Assembly: GCA_934045075.1 (NCBI GenBank)
Contig: OW203732.1
Location: 12,192,201 to 12,256,200, forward strand
Length of the DNA stretch: 64,000 bases
Direction: 5' to 3'
From: Yponomeuta sedellus
Lineage: Eukaryota; Arthropoda; Insecta; Lepidoptera; Yponomeutidae
A model generated the notes under the pieces. That model was not told the DNA's origin. It saw nothing but the letters and a program-made list of their open reading frames with translations, and ran no database searches. A program made the translations under genes and the position numbers. Every line of letters starts with the position of its first letter. Positions within the stretch are counted from its first letter, which is position 1. Positions 53,990 to 64,000 of this stretch are shown here, piece after piece.

Positions 53990-54320
53990 CGGTCTCGCTA
54001 ATTACTTAGAATAAGGACTTGTAAATGGGAACATAAATGGTCTGAGCCTTCAGCCGCGGCCTGTACAAAGGCGCGACAGGTTTCCTCCTAACAGCAACTT
54101 TAAGTAACTGTCGCGGCCTTCGGCCGCGCTAATAGTCTCTCCATTTGGCATCAGCGTAAATAGAGCTCAGCATTTGGAATCGCCGTGGGAGTATTCCTCT
54201 AGCCCGCTTCACAGCCTTCGGCCGTGCCGCAACCTGTATTGAGCTCGGCCTTCAACCTCGTCGCGGCAAGTTTCCTCGCACCCACATGATGGTACTCGGC
54301 CTTCGGCCTGGCGTAGTTAC
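53990..54320. repeat. Cluster of ggccttcggcc-type motifs
   Basis: Imperfect copies of cggccttcggccgcg occur at about 54042, 54112, 54213, 54246 and 54297, several followed by 'cgcgacaggtttcctc' or 'cgcggcaagtttcctcgca'. The core ggccttcggcc is self-complementary. Confidence 0.7.
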
Positions 54321-54340
54321 TTAGAGTTGTGGCATGGGCG

Positions 54341-54374
54341 CCAAGATTTTGTATGTCTCCATACAAAATCTTGG
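54341..54374. repeat. Perfect hairpin, 14-bp arms, 6-nt loop
   Basis: ccaagattttgtat and atacaaaatcttgg. Confidence 0.95.
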
Positions 54375-54880
54375 TTTTCTGAATGCCCAAATATTACCGG
54401 AATTAAAATGAAACTAAGTATAACAAATTCATCTTGAGATGGCCCCCTAAAGCATTGAATTTTTTTACTGAATATTAAGGTATAGATAAGCAATCTTTGG
54501 TCTCACAAGTGAACAGGAAACCTAACACAAAATCATAATCTTATTTTCGGAGGAAACGAGATAAAATTCGTTAAGATGAATAGAGCTAGATTTTTTTAAA
54601 ATTTCATGGGTCCTACGATACGAGGTCACGGAGGATCCGTCTTCGGTTACCAGTGAGAGCGTTCAAATATTTTTTTATCATTTATTGTTTCTTCTTTGAA
54701 CCCAGCTTGTCTGACTATGACCGCACAGGGGAAAAGGAGTTACATGCTACACTTTATATATTTTGTTTAGTTAGTTTTGGTCTAAGTGTCAGTAGGAAAT
54801 TAATATCAGAGTTATGAAATTAATTATTTTGACCCCCTATGAGGTTGATATTTCTTTAATTAATGAGATAAACGAATGGC
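54375..54880. other. Spacer, nothing recognised
   Basis: May be the outer flank of the repeat cluster that follows. Confidence 0.25.
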
Positions 54881-56235
54881 GTAGAAAGAAATAAACACTT
54901 TATAGGCATTATTTCTTTCAGCACTTATACCGTTTCTATAAACGGTTTGTTTACATGTAGAGCAAAGCTGATATTATGTAAATTTATACACGTAATAGAA
55001 TAAATATATGCCAATTGCCAGCGCCATCTAGTGGCTAAAAGTACTGTAGTACTGGTACTGTAGGACAGGGTTTCTGCAGACAAGAAGAGAAACGTTGTTT
55101 CAGCACGACAGCACGTACTTAGGGATCTATTTATTGAAGCAATATGAGACTAAGGATTACAGTAACTGTACTACTCCTACCATACTACTACCTACGTCAC
55201 TAGTCGTCCCAATATTGGTGGACAGTCAGTATTAGTCGAAGTGATTTGCAGGCGCTCAAAGACTACTCAAAGAAATTTTTTTTTTAACCCTATAAAGGGC
55301 ACCCTCCGGAGGACACAAGGGAGGGAGGTGGTGAATGCTCATGCATAACAGCACGGACCCGGCCGTGCTGCCAATGTGGGACTCACAAGAAGTGCGCCTA
55401 CCCACTAAACACCACCTTGGGACTGGTTTTGGTCCTAAAGACCCCTAAACCCACATCGGGAGCGACCCCCCTCGAGGCCGAGGAGGGCGCACGAGTCTCA
55501 AAGAAATGGTGTTTGTTTAATATTATGTAGGGCCTTCGGACAAAACCATACCGCAATTTAGAATACAAACAGCGCCATCTGTGGTTGGGTAGAGGAACTA
55601 ATGCCACAGTACTTTAATTACTTAGAAGTGAATATTATTTGTGTTGCTTTTGTTCTCTATTAATGCTGATTTTATGTAATCTACGACACCCACAAAATTC
55701 TCTTTTAAATACTTTACAGGTGTTAGGCGTAGTTAAACAAAATTATATTTTTTAATTAAATGAATGATCTAGGATGATAAATGAAGGATCAAACCACTTT
55801 ATAGGAATTATTTCTTTCCGTATTTGCACCGATTCTATAAATGGTTTGTTTACATGTAGACCAAAGCCGAAATTATGTATACACAATGTATTAGAATAAA
55901 TAAAATATAGAAGCGCCATCTAGTGGCTAAAAGTGGTACTTTAATTGCGTAGAAGTAAATGTTATTTTTTGTTCCGTTGGTTCTCTATTAATGCTGATTT
56001 AATGTAACCTACGTCATCCGCAAAATTCTGTTTTAAATATTTCACACCACCAGTTAGGGGTAGTTCAATAAAATTAGCATTCGAATTCAATAAACTAAAT
56101 ATAACAGCGCCATCTAGTGGCTCCTAGCTGTACTTTAACGAAGCTTCTTAACGAATTTAATTTTTCGTCACGGTTCTGATCGCATAATTATGATTTTATA
56201 TAGCCTATGACACCCGCGCAAGGATGCCGAATCGA
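54881..56235. repeat. Three diverged tandem units around 'agcgccatctagtggct'
   Basis: Unit 1 spans 54885-55740 (with a SINE inside) and unit 2 spans 55790-56090. Both run from actttatagg and ggtttgtttacatgtaga through agcgccatctagtggcta to ttctctattaatgctgattt. Unit 3 (56091-56235) has only the later part. Confidence 0.75.
55277..55496 (-). mobile_element. 220-bp retroposon with A-tail and 11-bp target duplication
   Basis: ctcaaagaaat flanks it on both sides (55266-55276 and 55497-55507). The minus-strand copy ends in a run of A after gccctttatagggtt. It is GC-rich, and no tRNA, 5S or 7SL head was recognised. Confidence 0.8.
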
Positions 56236-56298
56236 ATGACACCTTGTTTAACAAAATCTGACCATTGGTTAAGGAGTTATGAGGGAACATAGAATCGG

Positions 56299-56304
56299 AC
56301 ATAC

Positions 56305-56335
<31 letters not shown>

Positions 56336-56338
56336 CGA
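56299..56338. repeat. (CATA)n microsatellite
   Basis: About ten copies, at the end of a repeat whose upstream part reads ccattggttaaggagttatg. Confidence 0.9.
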
Positions 56339-57050
56339 ACTAAACACATTACCCTCCTTTTGGGCTTCGCCGCAGTCGGGTAATAAGGACAAAACAGAAA
56401 ATTATAATAAAAAAACTTAACTCACATAAGTCGCGGTGTGTCCTGTTGCTGAAAAAGACAGCGTTGTGCTGAGTGCATTCGCCCAAAGCGCTGATTTTCA
56501 GCCTGTTTTTCTCACGAATATGCTAGGGTGCGGTATAGTCCATACTAATAAATATATAGTTTAATAGACAGATGAATAAAACTAAACCAAACAATACTGA
56601 TATTCCAGACGTCGTCGCAGCATTGCAGACACTCACAGTTCTATAAACAGCTCTAGTGCCAAATGCAATGGATATCTTTCCCAACTTTGAGACTTCTTAA
56701 GCAAAGTGGCAGCTAGTTCAGAACAAGGCTGGGATTTATAAACATGCCAAAATTTTCTAGTAAATCAGTTAGTACAAAGAAAGACAGAGGACCTTATTAA
56801 CAAAATAAGGTGAAATGAGACGTAAAACTAATTGCTCTCAGTCTAGTTTCTGTTACATTTATGAATTCCACCCTTCAAGATGCGACTTGACGAAGTTTAT
56901 CAGGATTACGGCACTGAGTCTGCTTAACAAACTTCTTAATTGTATTAAGGCTCTATCGTGCACTGCACGAAGACCCGGCCATAAGATGTTCTGTCTTCGT
57001 AATAAAGTCTACCTAGATGTTCCAATAGCAAATGCAGGTAAATGCATTTT
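56339..57050. other. Intergenic, nothing recognised
   Basis: No supported feature. Confidence 0.3.
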
Positions 57051-57335
57051 TATGTAGCCTATATGCCCCTGCAGGGCAGAGACGTTCTCTCAGAGAGAGT
57101 ACGGGCTTAAATACCACGCGTGCCCACCGCGGATTGGCAATTTCCAGCGCTGAAGTGTTTAAACACCTCACCATGGTTTACTTCACCGTTAGCTAGTGAT
57201 ATTGCTACTACACTTAACTTATATACAGTGCTTAGAAAACAAAGTCATTATACATGCCCGCACTGGGAATCGAACCTGAGTCTCTTGCTTCGTTCTACCC
57301 ACTGGGCCTCCGCCGCTGCGTCAATGCATATTGTG
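57051..57335 (-). mobile_element. SINE-A (type ii), nearly complete, minus orientation
   Basis: Tail gttctctcagagagagtacg, ccgcggattggcaatttcca, body ttcaccgttagctagtga, then head with B box (aggttcgattcccagtg on the minus strand) and ggcccagtgggtagaacg. It defines the type-ii tail. Confidence 0.8.
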
Positions 57336-57860
57336 AGAAATTGAAGATAAGAACCCATATAGTATTATTACATTAGATTAGATTATAAAATTCTTTATTA
57401 GGTACACAATAAGCATATTAAATTTGTACAAAATACTAAGGAGTATTTTCTTTCAGCTACGTTAGACATTTTATATAACAAGAGAAGGGTGTTCATGAAT
57501 GAAATGAACTGTAGGGCTTAAATTTTCATCCTGCTAACGAAGACGAGATTTCAGTGCAACTTATTAAATAAAATTAGCGGATCCTAATTAGCTGGAGACA
57601 TCGGTTTATGTTGATGCAGCCGTTTTTAGTAGGTTAACTTTTAAACAGGCTGTTTGCAACGTCTGATGACGTATTTAATTAACATTTCTGATTGTGGTTC
57701 AGTATGCAAATTTAAGAACTAGCTGTCTTTGAAAAAAGACATCAAGTCTTTGTCTGCTTCCATAATCTGGGAATGAAGGCCCATTTCAGCTTTGATTTTG
57801 TATGTGCAATAATAATGCAGGCTATATACGTGGCACTGTAGGGGGCAGGCATTCTCTATA
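57336..57860. other. Spacer; LINE-type end at 57364-57420
   Basis: gattataaaattctttatta is a LINE 3' end in reverse. Nothing else supported. Confidence 0.4.
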
Positions 57861-59770
57861 CAGGGTGTCCCAAAAATAGGACGTCACGCTGACATCGGAG
57901 GTAGATGGACTTAAGGCGCATCAAATAAGCTTAACATGTCCATAGAAAAGTGTCATGAGTATTGAGTATGACCAATTTCAATAATTTTTGAAAACAATGC
58001 CACTTTTTGATGATTTTTGTATCAAGGATCTTCTAAAAAACCGTTTATTTAAAAGAGAAATACGTTAACGGCTTGGTCAATACTTACTTATGATGTAGCA
58101 AACATTATTTAGTTGATGATCAAAGTGAAACACTGACAATTTTATTGTCAGAGTCAATTTTTATTCTCTTTAAAAAACAATAGCTCGACTTTGAGCATCT
58201 ACCACGAAAAAAAAATACTTGAAACGTAGTGAACAAATACTTGAAACGTAGTGCTTTTAAAAACTTCCCTGTGCTATACCAATTCCAAAATGATATAATG
58301 TGTTTGCAAAAACAACAGATTCGAGGTATTAGACATCGAAGTCCTACCCAAGTGAAATTATTAAAAAACCTAGGAAATCCCTGCAGTTGACAAAATCGAG
58401 TAGATAAGAGAATTGGTCGAGTAGGGTGTGTCTTTTTTAGCCTGACTAAGACATAAGGGAGTGAAAAAGACAAAAACTAAGTCGCTGTTCAAACCAAAAT
58501 GGCGTCTGGCGTCTGTTGTGGACGTAAACAAGATTTTTTTTTTAATAAGATTTTGGCCTGGATACGTAAACAAGAGATAGCATTTGAATGTTGCCAGATT
58601 AGACACCAGTTTGGTGGGAACAATGGGGACGTTGAGGGATAATAAAAAACGGTTATTTTTATGAATGCATTTTATTCACGTGGGCCTCTGATTCCTGGTA
58701 CTCGACCCTCGCGATAAGCATTTACCACTCTTAAAATAATTTCGTATGTTGTCGGCGTACGATTGGGATATCGTTCAGCATACAATCGCGCAGCCAACTG
58801 GGCATTGTAGGTCACATTACCACGAGTCGAAACGTGCCTCGTTTCACCATAAATTAGGTGCATGTCTGCATACTCGTTATGACCGTAACGATTGTTATCG
58901 TTCGGCATCGTGTCCGTTTCACAGGAGTCCAAATTCACAAGCAAATCAAAGTCCGGTTGAGCGCTGATCGTCGTTTCCGTCACACAATGGTAGTCCAAAT
59001 CACAAGCAAATCAAAGTCCGGTAGGAATGCTTTAAATCGTCGAAATCAAAAACAAAACAGAGGCGGAGCGGCGCAGAGAACACGAGTGTAGCACGAAACG
59101 CAAGGTAACGAACTGGTTTACTTTACTACCTGGTGCGTCTTGTCAGGCTGATGGAGATATCTCCGTCCCTGTCTTTTAAAAACAATTCTCTATCTGTTTC
59201 ACAGTGAGCTTGTGCGCTGCCCACGTTTCTTTTGTTATTAGGACGCAGCTGCAGGATAAATTCCGAGTGACGTCACCTTCCGCTTAAAGCTTTTTTCTCT
59301 ATCTGACGTATTGTTTAAAGAAACAAAGGGCTGTTGTTGCAAGTGTTATACCATTTTGGAATTGATATAGCACAGGGAAGTTTTTAAAAGCATTTGTTCA
59401 CTACGTTTCAAGTATTTTTTTTTTCGTGGTAGATGCTCTAAGTCGAGCTATTGTTTTTTTGAGAGAATAAAAATTTACTCTGACAATAAAATTGTCAGTG
59501 TTTCACTTTGATCATCAACTAAATAATGTTTGCTACATCATAAGTAAGTATTGACCAAGCCGTTAACGTATTTCTCTTTTAAATAAACGGTTTGTTAGAA
59601 GATCCTTGATACAAAAATCATCAAAAAGTGGCATTTTTTTCAAAAATTATTGAAATTGGTCATACTCAGTACTCATGACACTTTTCTATGGACATGTTAA
59701 GCTTATTTGATGCGCCTTAAGTCCATCTACCTCCGATGTCAGCGTGACGTCCTATTTTTGGGACACCCTG
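57861..59770. mobile_element. Long-TIR transposon, 1.91 kb, ~440-bp terminal inverted repeats
   Basis: Ends cagggtgtcccaaaaatagg and its mirror lie at 57861 and 59770, flanked by TA on both sides. Arms extend to about 58316 and 59332 with small indels; the left arm carries a 22-bp internal duplication near 58228-58250. CAGGGTGTCCCA ends with TA duplication fit the Tc1/mariner superfamily. The interior holds only a transposase N-terminus, so the copy is non-autonomous. Confidence 0.88.
58672..58998 (-). pseudogene. Transposase N-terminal helix-turn-helix remnant (DUF4817-like)
   Basis: The 108-codon minus frame contains NEYADMHLIYGETR, then LAARLYAERYPNRTPTTYEI and LRVVNAYREGRVPG. This matches the 'M..IYGE...A.RLY.ERFPNR...F..V...LRETG' helix-turn-helix found before DDE domains in insect transposons. 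The frame ends 30 residues after the motif and no catalytic domain follows inside the element, so it was internally deleted. Confidence 0.75.
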
Positions 59771-59884
59771 TATATATAGATAGAGAGAGAAAGATAGATA
59801 GAGTATGGGGAATGCGAATTAATCTTAATATCATACATGATTTTAAGAAATCAATGAACTAACTTCAATTTCAATTCTCCTACA

Positions 59885-59997
59885 CCCTGATTGCTAGACA
59901 AGGATTCTTGTTGCTAGACCGGTGTGAAAACAAGTCATTGGTGCATGCTCCGGAGTTTGAACCCATGAACCCACTACCGTTACGCTACCGCCGATCC
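59885..59997 (-). mobile_element. SINE-A head fragment, minus orientation
   Basis: acaagtcattggtgcatgct, a degenerate B box (gagtttgaaccca) and ctaccgttacgctaccgccg. Confidence 0.65.
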
Positions 59998-60585
59998 ATT
60001 TTGTATAGTTGAAAATTGAAAGTGGCAAACATTTATTTCTCTTTTAACACAAACTAATATAAAATAAAAAAGCATAAAAATATTAAATTATGCAATCAAA
60101 ACATAATATCACAATCATGCAAACATAAATGGTTGATATCCACAGTAAAATGTAAGAGAGTAAAAGAGATATAAAGCTGAGCTGGCACATGAAACGAAAG
60201 CCTCCAACTTCTTCGGTAGTGAGCTACTGCGTCTATTAATTCATAGACGCAGTAGCGAGAAAGTAAAGAAAGCTAGGATTAAAGCAGCAATGAGAGAGAG
60301 AGAGAAAGAAATATGGATTATATCCTCAAAGGGAGAGGATCTTCTATAGCTATTCTAAATGGAGAATAATTAAAGACGATTTTAACATTTAAATTAAGAC
60401 TTGTCGACATCGAGCACGAAAAGAATGGGAACCAAATAGAAACCTTTTGATAGGCATCAATTCTATTGACGAATAAAGGTAATGGATACTTTATATGAAC
60501 ATTTCCGAAGAATCCAACACCGAATGAGTTGAACACGCGATAATAACTTTAAACTTTTGAACTAAAAGTTTCGTAAGTACTACAC
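59998..60585. other. Intergenic; hairpin at 60223-60256
   Basis: gctactgcgtctat and atagacgcagtagc form perfect 14-bp arms with a 6-nt loop. An AGAG run follows at 60291-60308. Confidence 0.6.
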
Positions 60586-60729
60586 GTTATTGGATTATTA
60601 CCGGATAAACTTACTAGGCTTTTAGTCGGCGTAGACTCATCATGATTAAACTCTGCGAATCAGAGCGAAATGTGGTCGGACTCTTCCGACAAAAAGCCCA
60701 GTAAGTTTATCCGGTGACAATCCAATAAC
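60586..60729. mobile_element. MITE, 144 bp, ~43-bp imperfect TIRs
   Basis: gttattggattattaccgga at the left and its complement at the right match at most positions, through aacttactaggctttt. aataactttaaact occurs on both sides (60542-60555, 60724-60737). Confidence 0.75.
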
Positions 60730-61899
60730 TTTAAACTTCAGGTTTTAGACAATGATGTAATTATGTTACTGCATTGTTTATTAATTTATTCTTTCTTCCT
60801 TTTTCAAATTACCATATAAATTTGATCTCTTTTGAAGAAGAATAAGAAGACAAACATTTATTTAACGCCACATAGACATACCAAATTTAACAAGAAGAGG
60901 TAAATACAGAAAAGAAAGCAGGAAGAAAACAAAAGCAGAAGAAAAGAGAAACTACAAATGAATGAAATGAACATAAATTCCAACGCTACACAGTATGTCG
61001 ATGCAGCGGAAAAAAGGCCTCATGCTCAGTATAAGCCGAGGGTTTGCACCTACAACACTGATTTTCAGCAAGGGCCTTAAATAAAAATGCAAATGTAACC
61101 TAGACTTTATAGAGTTACCTGTATCTCCGCAACTGTGTCACGAACAAAAAACAAACCGACACGCGAAATTCGAAGAACCTTGGTACCTATGTAGCGTCGC
61201 GGCCGCCTAGAGGCCGCGAACAAAAAAACCTAAGAACACTTCCTTCCGACACGTCATATCAACACGTCTGCGGGCAAACAAAGATTGTCGCGAGCAGAGA
61301 CAAAGGGGACGCGCAAATATGTGGGTGAAGACCGGGGATATGGTGAGGAAGAGGGCGAAGCCGGAAGAAATGCCGGAACGCGCGCCTTTCGGCGTAGTTA
61401 CGGCGTACCGGGGAAGAGGGTCCGTATCTTGCATAACACACCTACGGAGTGATTTTGCAATCGTTCGCTATATTTTAAGGGAATGTTCTGTCCATTATGA
61501 GAAACAGTAAATGCTATTAATGAAATTGTTTTTGCTTTTTTTTCAAAACTAGCGCTGCATGTTTCAAAATCATGATTAGAATGATTTCTTAAAATTTGTA
61601 AATTGAAATTGAAGTCATCCTGTAGAATAGGTACTCAAAAGTATACTTGAAATTCTGTCGGTCGGAACCTCGTGAGAGGTTCATAGTTAAAGGCAGTGGG
61701 TATAATGTAGCGTTAACAGTGCTAACTTTGGGAAGATTTTAACGAGCTGGGATAGATGCTAAAGCTAGCTAAAACACTCCTATGTTGTTCGATTATGTTA
61801 AGAATTGAAATATTTACTAGTCTGTTCCTTATAACGAATAAAAAGTCATATAAAGTTTGTGAATCAGAAAAAAAACTATAGTAAAAATACCGTAATATC
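60730..61899. other. Intergenic; GC-rich repeat at 61195-61440
   Basis: 61370-61420 (ggaacgcgcgcctttcggcg) is a block I recognise as a dispersed insect repeat. A cggccgcctagaggccgcg near-palindrome is at 61199-61218. Small open frames here show no motif. Confidence 0.4.
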
Positions 61900-62065
61900 T
61901 CGGCTGCCTCGTTGGTCTTGCGGAATCACGTCTGATTACCACGCCATGGTCGTGGGTTTGATTCCCACTGGAGGCCGCAGTTTGTGAAGTCTTTGTCCAG
62001 TTATTTTAGTATCCAAGTTTGATACTAAGATCAGTGGTTGTGACGTGTGAAAGTGGAAATTAGTA
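61900..62065 (+). mobile_element. tRNA-derived SINE (third head type)
   Basis: ggctgcctcgttggtcttgc (A-box region) and gtgggtttgattcccac (B box with pairing T stem), followed by a short non-tRNA body. The acceptor ends pair weakly, so it is not scored as a tRNA. Confidence 0.65.
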
Positions 62066-63460
62066 ATAACGAAATGGGTAATTGGGTATCAATAAAGCAG
62101 TTCAAAATGTTTTTCTTGAACACGTTAAAGCTAATTCTCTTTATAATAAAGTATCCTTTATTGTTCTTACACAAACACTAATTAGTTTCCCGGCTCTTTT
62201 TAGTTAAGAAGGTAACTGTGTCACCGTGATATCAGGTGTACTGTTTAAACAGCGTATTGCCGAGCAGCATTCGTATAGGTGCAAATATTCAAGCTCTGCA
62301 AACAGAGTTTATTCAGTCCCGACTGGGAGCTAGCGGCACAATGAGGCAACGTTAAGGAACAATGTAGTGGACTTGCATGATTGTGAGGGATAATTTGTTA
62401 GCTTTTGATATAATGGTAGCTTGAGAGTAGTAGTAGGTACCTATGTCGCACTAGGTTGTACCACGAACATAATGTAACTAATGCAAGAGACTCTCTTTTG
62501 TTACTTACCGCGTTGTGTTGCCGTAATGATTTCAAGGAAATTATTTTACGCTAGCACATTGCATGAGCGTTGCACGATATACTTGAAGCGACTAGTGTTC
62601 AACATTGTTAAATAATAAATGATCGTCTACCGACCATTATGCGTCATTATTGAACGCTGATGAGTCGTTTTCAGCACAAATTCACAAACCTATTCAAAGA
62701 TGGCGCTTACAGGTGTGACCATAGAAGAACCGGAATACGGCTGTCAAAATTAATCTGTGATAAGCAAAATTTTACAGACGTGTCCCTGTTCTTATGTACA
62801 TGCACATAAGTGCCATCTATGAAGTGGTTTGTGAATTTCCGGACGGACTTCCAGAAATTGTAGATGGGCAATATATGAAGAACGCGCACCTATCCGCATC
62901 GAATCGAGCGACTGCACAGAATCAAAAGTAAGCCATTGGGAGCCTTCCAAAATTTCCAATTCCGAATTCCAAATTCGCCCGCTGCGGCTCGGGTTGGTAA
63001 CCGGCGTTCCATTGGAATTCATACCACCGATTAAAAAGAAAAAGTTTGTTTAAAGAATTGTAATATTAATTTCGTTCGGCTGTGTGAGGTGCGTGTTTAC
63101 AAGTAAATCGTGAAATACGGGATTACAGTTTCAATGAAACTTTTTATTCCTTGGCGATATTTGCATGAAATTTCGTATGAGTTGAGTACGACTTACATAT
63201 TATGTCAGCGTTTTTTAAAATTCAACCTCAAAAGGGGTAAAACAGCGGAAGAAAATTGTAATAAACGTACAGACCAAACCCAGAGCTAAAAGCTTGAAAT
63301 CCCGGTAATACATCACCGTGAGATAATTTCTTACGCGGGCAAAGCCTCGGTCTAAAGCTAGTATAGAACAAAGGTGTCTTTTTATTCTAAGTTAAGAATC
63401 ACAGAACATAATGTTCTGTGTTAAGAATCGAATGCCTACTAACTTACACCTTATTTGCAG
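62066..63460. other. Upstream region of the TPR exon, nothing firm
   Basis: 62695-63060 is GC-richer with an ATG in aagatggcgctt (62699), but its frame closes after 17 codons. No first exon could be proved. A short palindrome is at 63400-63420. Confidence 0.3.
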
Positions 63461-63530
63461 AAACTATTTGCAGCGTTTAGAGCAATTCGAAAAGGCTATA
63501 CAGGCCTACGACGAAGCTTTGCGCTGGAAT
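63461..63530 (+). CDS. Internal exon of a TPR-repeat gene (gene continues past right edge)
   Basis: A 70-nt exon sits between a good acceptor (cttacaccttatttgcag) and a consensus donor (AAT|gtaagt). In the frame with one leading base it reads NYLQRLEQFEKAIQAYDEAL then RWN. This follows the tetratricopeptide pattern (bulky residue, then A..Y..AL). TPR repeats are helical protein-binding units. The other frames are less protein-like. A second possible acceptor lies 12 bp in. Which TPR protein this is cannot be told from one repeat. Flanking exons would be beyond 64 kb and perhaps upstream in the window. Confidence 0.55.
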
Positions 63531-64000
63531 GTAAGTACAACGTATTTTGGAAAATCAATATTCGTAGGAAACCACGATTGAATTTTGAACCCAAATATTC
63601 TTGGTTCTAAATTGCTTGTATTGAAGTCATAGAGTTGATAAATTATTTTTTTCTCTTTTTCGATAAAGTAGGTAAGTAGGAACCTCACTAGTTGCCGGTC
63701 TAATTTACGCCCCATTAAGGGCGTAAATCCTCCACAAAATAAGTTGTAACCTCGTTCTGCTCGGCTACTCAATCTCTTTGTCCTCTCATCTACACTAATA
63801 TTGCAAAGAGGAAAGTTAGCAACTAGCACTACGTCGGCGAAACGTGTTTATTTTCCTCTATAATTTTGGGGCGCGCTTCGATTTCCGCACAGCCATTTAT
63901 GAGTTCGGCAACGGCTAGTCCGCCAAAACTTATTTGGTTCGTTAGTTGGTTCGTTACCAACCCCGCTCGAAAACTTTGCAGTATTTCTCTTAAGTACTAG
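63531..64000. other. Intron/flank after the TPR exon
   Basis: No further exon seen. 63820-63850 (actacgtcggcgaaacgtgt) resembles a dispersed-repeat edge. Confidence 0.3.

Noticed and set aside
54199..54390. 63-codon minus-strand frame
   Set aside because: It runs through the ggccttcggcc motif cluster and a hairpin. No protein character.
61900..61980. tRNA gene
   Set aside because: The B box is good, but the acceptor ends pair weakly and there is no proper anticodon arm, so it is more likely a SINE head.
62699..62751. Start exon of the TPR gene
   Set aside because: The ATG frame ends after 17 codons and no consensus donor precedes the stop.
1..64000. CRISPR arrays, bacterial operons, viral or toxin genes
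   Set aside because: None seen. The repeats are dispersed or tandem eukaryotic types, and the only virus-like module is the gypsy-type retrotransposon gag-protease.

Overview
The window looks like a stretch of an insect nuclear genome, most likely Lepidoptera (inference). The DNA is AT-rich and intron-bearing, with GT-AG splice sites and no bacterial-style gene packing. It is crowded with insect-type transposable elements: a mag/gypsy LTR element, RTE- and Jockey-like LINEs, a Penelope-like GIY-YIG element, PIF/Harbinger, Tc1/mariner, hAT, tRNA- and 5S-derived SINEs, and MITEs. Only three host genes can be supported. (1) A three-exon gene for a small, probably secreted orphan protein (13.86-15.44 kb, +), which must be spliced to be seen. 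(2) A single-exon gene for an axonemal outer-arm dynein intermediate chain of the DNAI2 type (33.87-35.62 kb, +). (3) One TPR-coding exon of a gene that continues past the right edge (63.46-63.53 kb, +).

Layout. 0-1.4 kb: 5' part of a mag-like gypsy element on the minus strand (126-bp LTR, primer-binding site, gag with two zinc knuckles, retropepsin), abutting a long TATTA array. 1.4-13.8 kb: intergenic DNA with SINE and LINE fragments. 13.8-15.4 kb: orphan secreted-protein gene with a MITE in intron 1 and a SINE fragment in intron 2. 16-20 kb: hAT-type MITE, 5'-truncated Jockey RT, and two Penelope-like copies forming a large inverted repeat. 20-32 kb: intergenic repeats. 32-36 kb: a Tc1/IS630-type transposon ending about 150 bp upstream of the dynein gene. 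36-47 kb: LINE remnants, MITEs, a Penelope terminus and a Harbinger deletion derivative. 47.4-50.4 kb: decayed multi-exon Harbinger transposase (minus) interrupted by a full-length SINE. 51-57 kb: SINEs, a ~210-bp-arm foldback, and a repeated 'cgccatctagtggc' unit. 57.8-59.8 kb: long-TIR element with a helix-turn-helix transposase remnant. 60-64 kb: MITE, tRNA-like SINE, TPR exon.

Names used below. SINE-A has a tRNA-like head followed by a body with caatgactttgt and cggtgaaggaaaacat; it occurs with two different tails. SINE-B has a second tRNA-like head (tagctcagttgg) and a LINE-like tail (gatcgtggcaagtggcag). SINE-5S has an internal region matching the 5S rRNA promoter. The RTE tail is the 3' end of an RTE-type LINE whose reading frame ends GYVQQWTSIA-stop.

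The host genes do not form a pathway. The dynein chain belongs to motile axonemes, which in an insect means mainly sperm. The repeats interact by nesting: SINE-B in SINE-A, SINE-A in Harbinger, and a tailed SINE in a repeat array. No bacterial, viral, CRISPR or toxin locus was seen.
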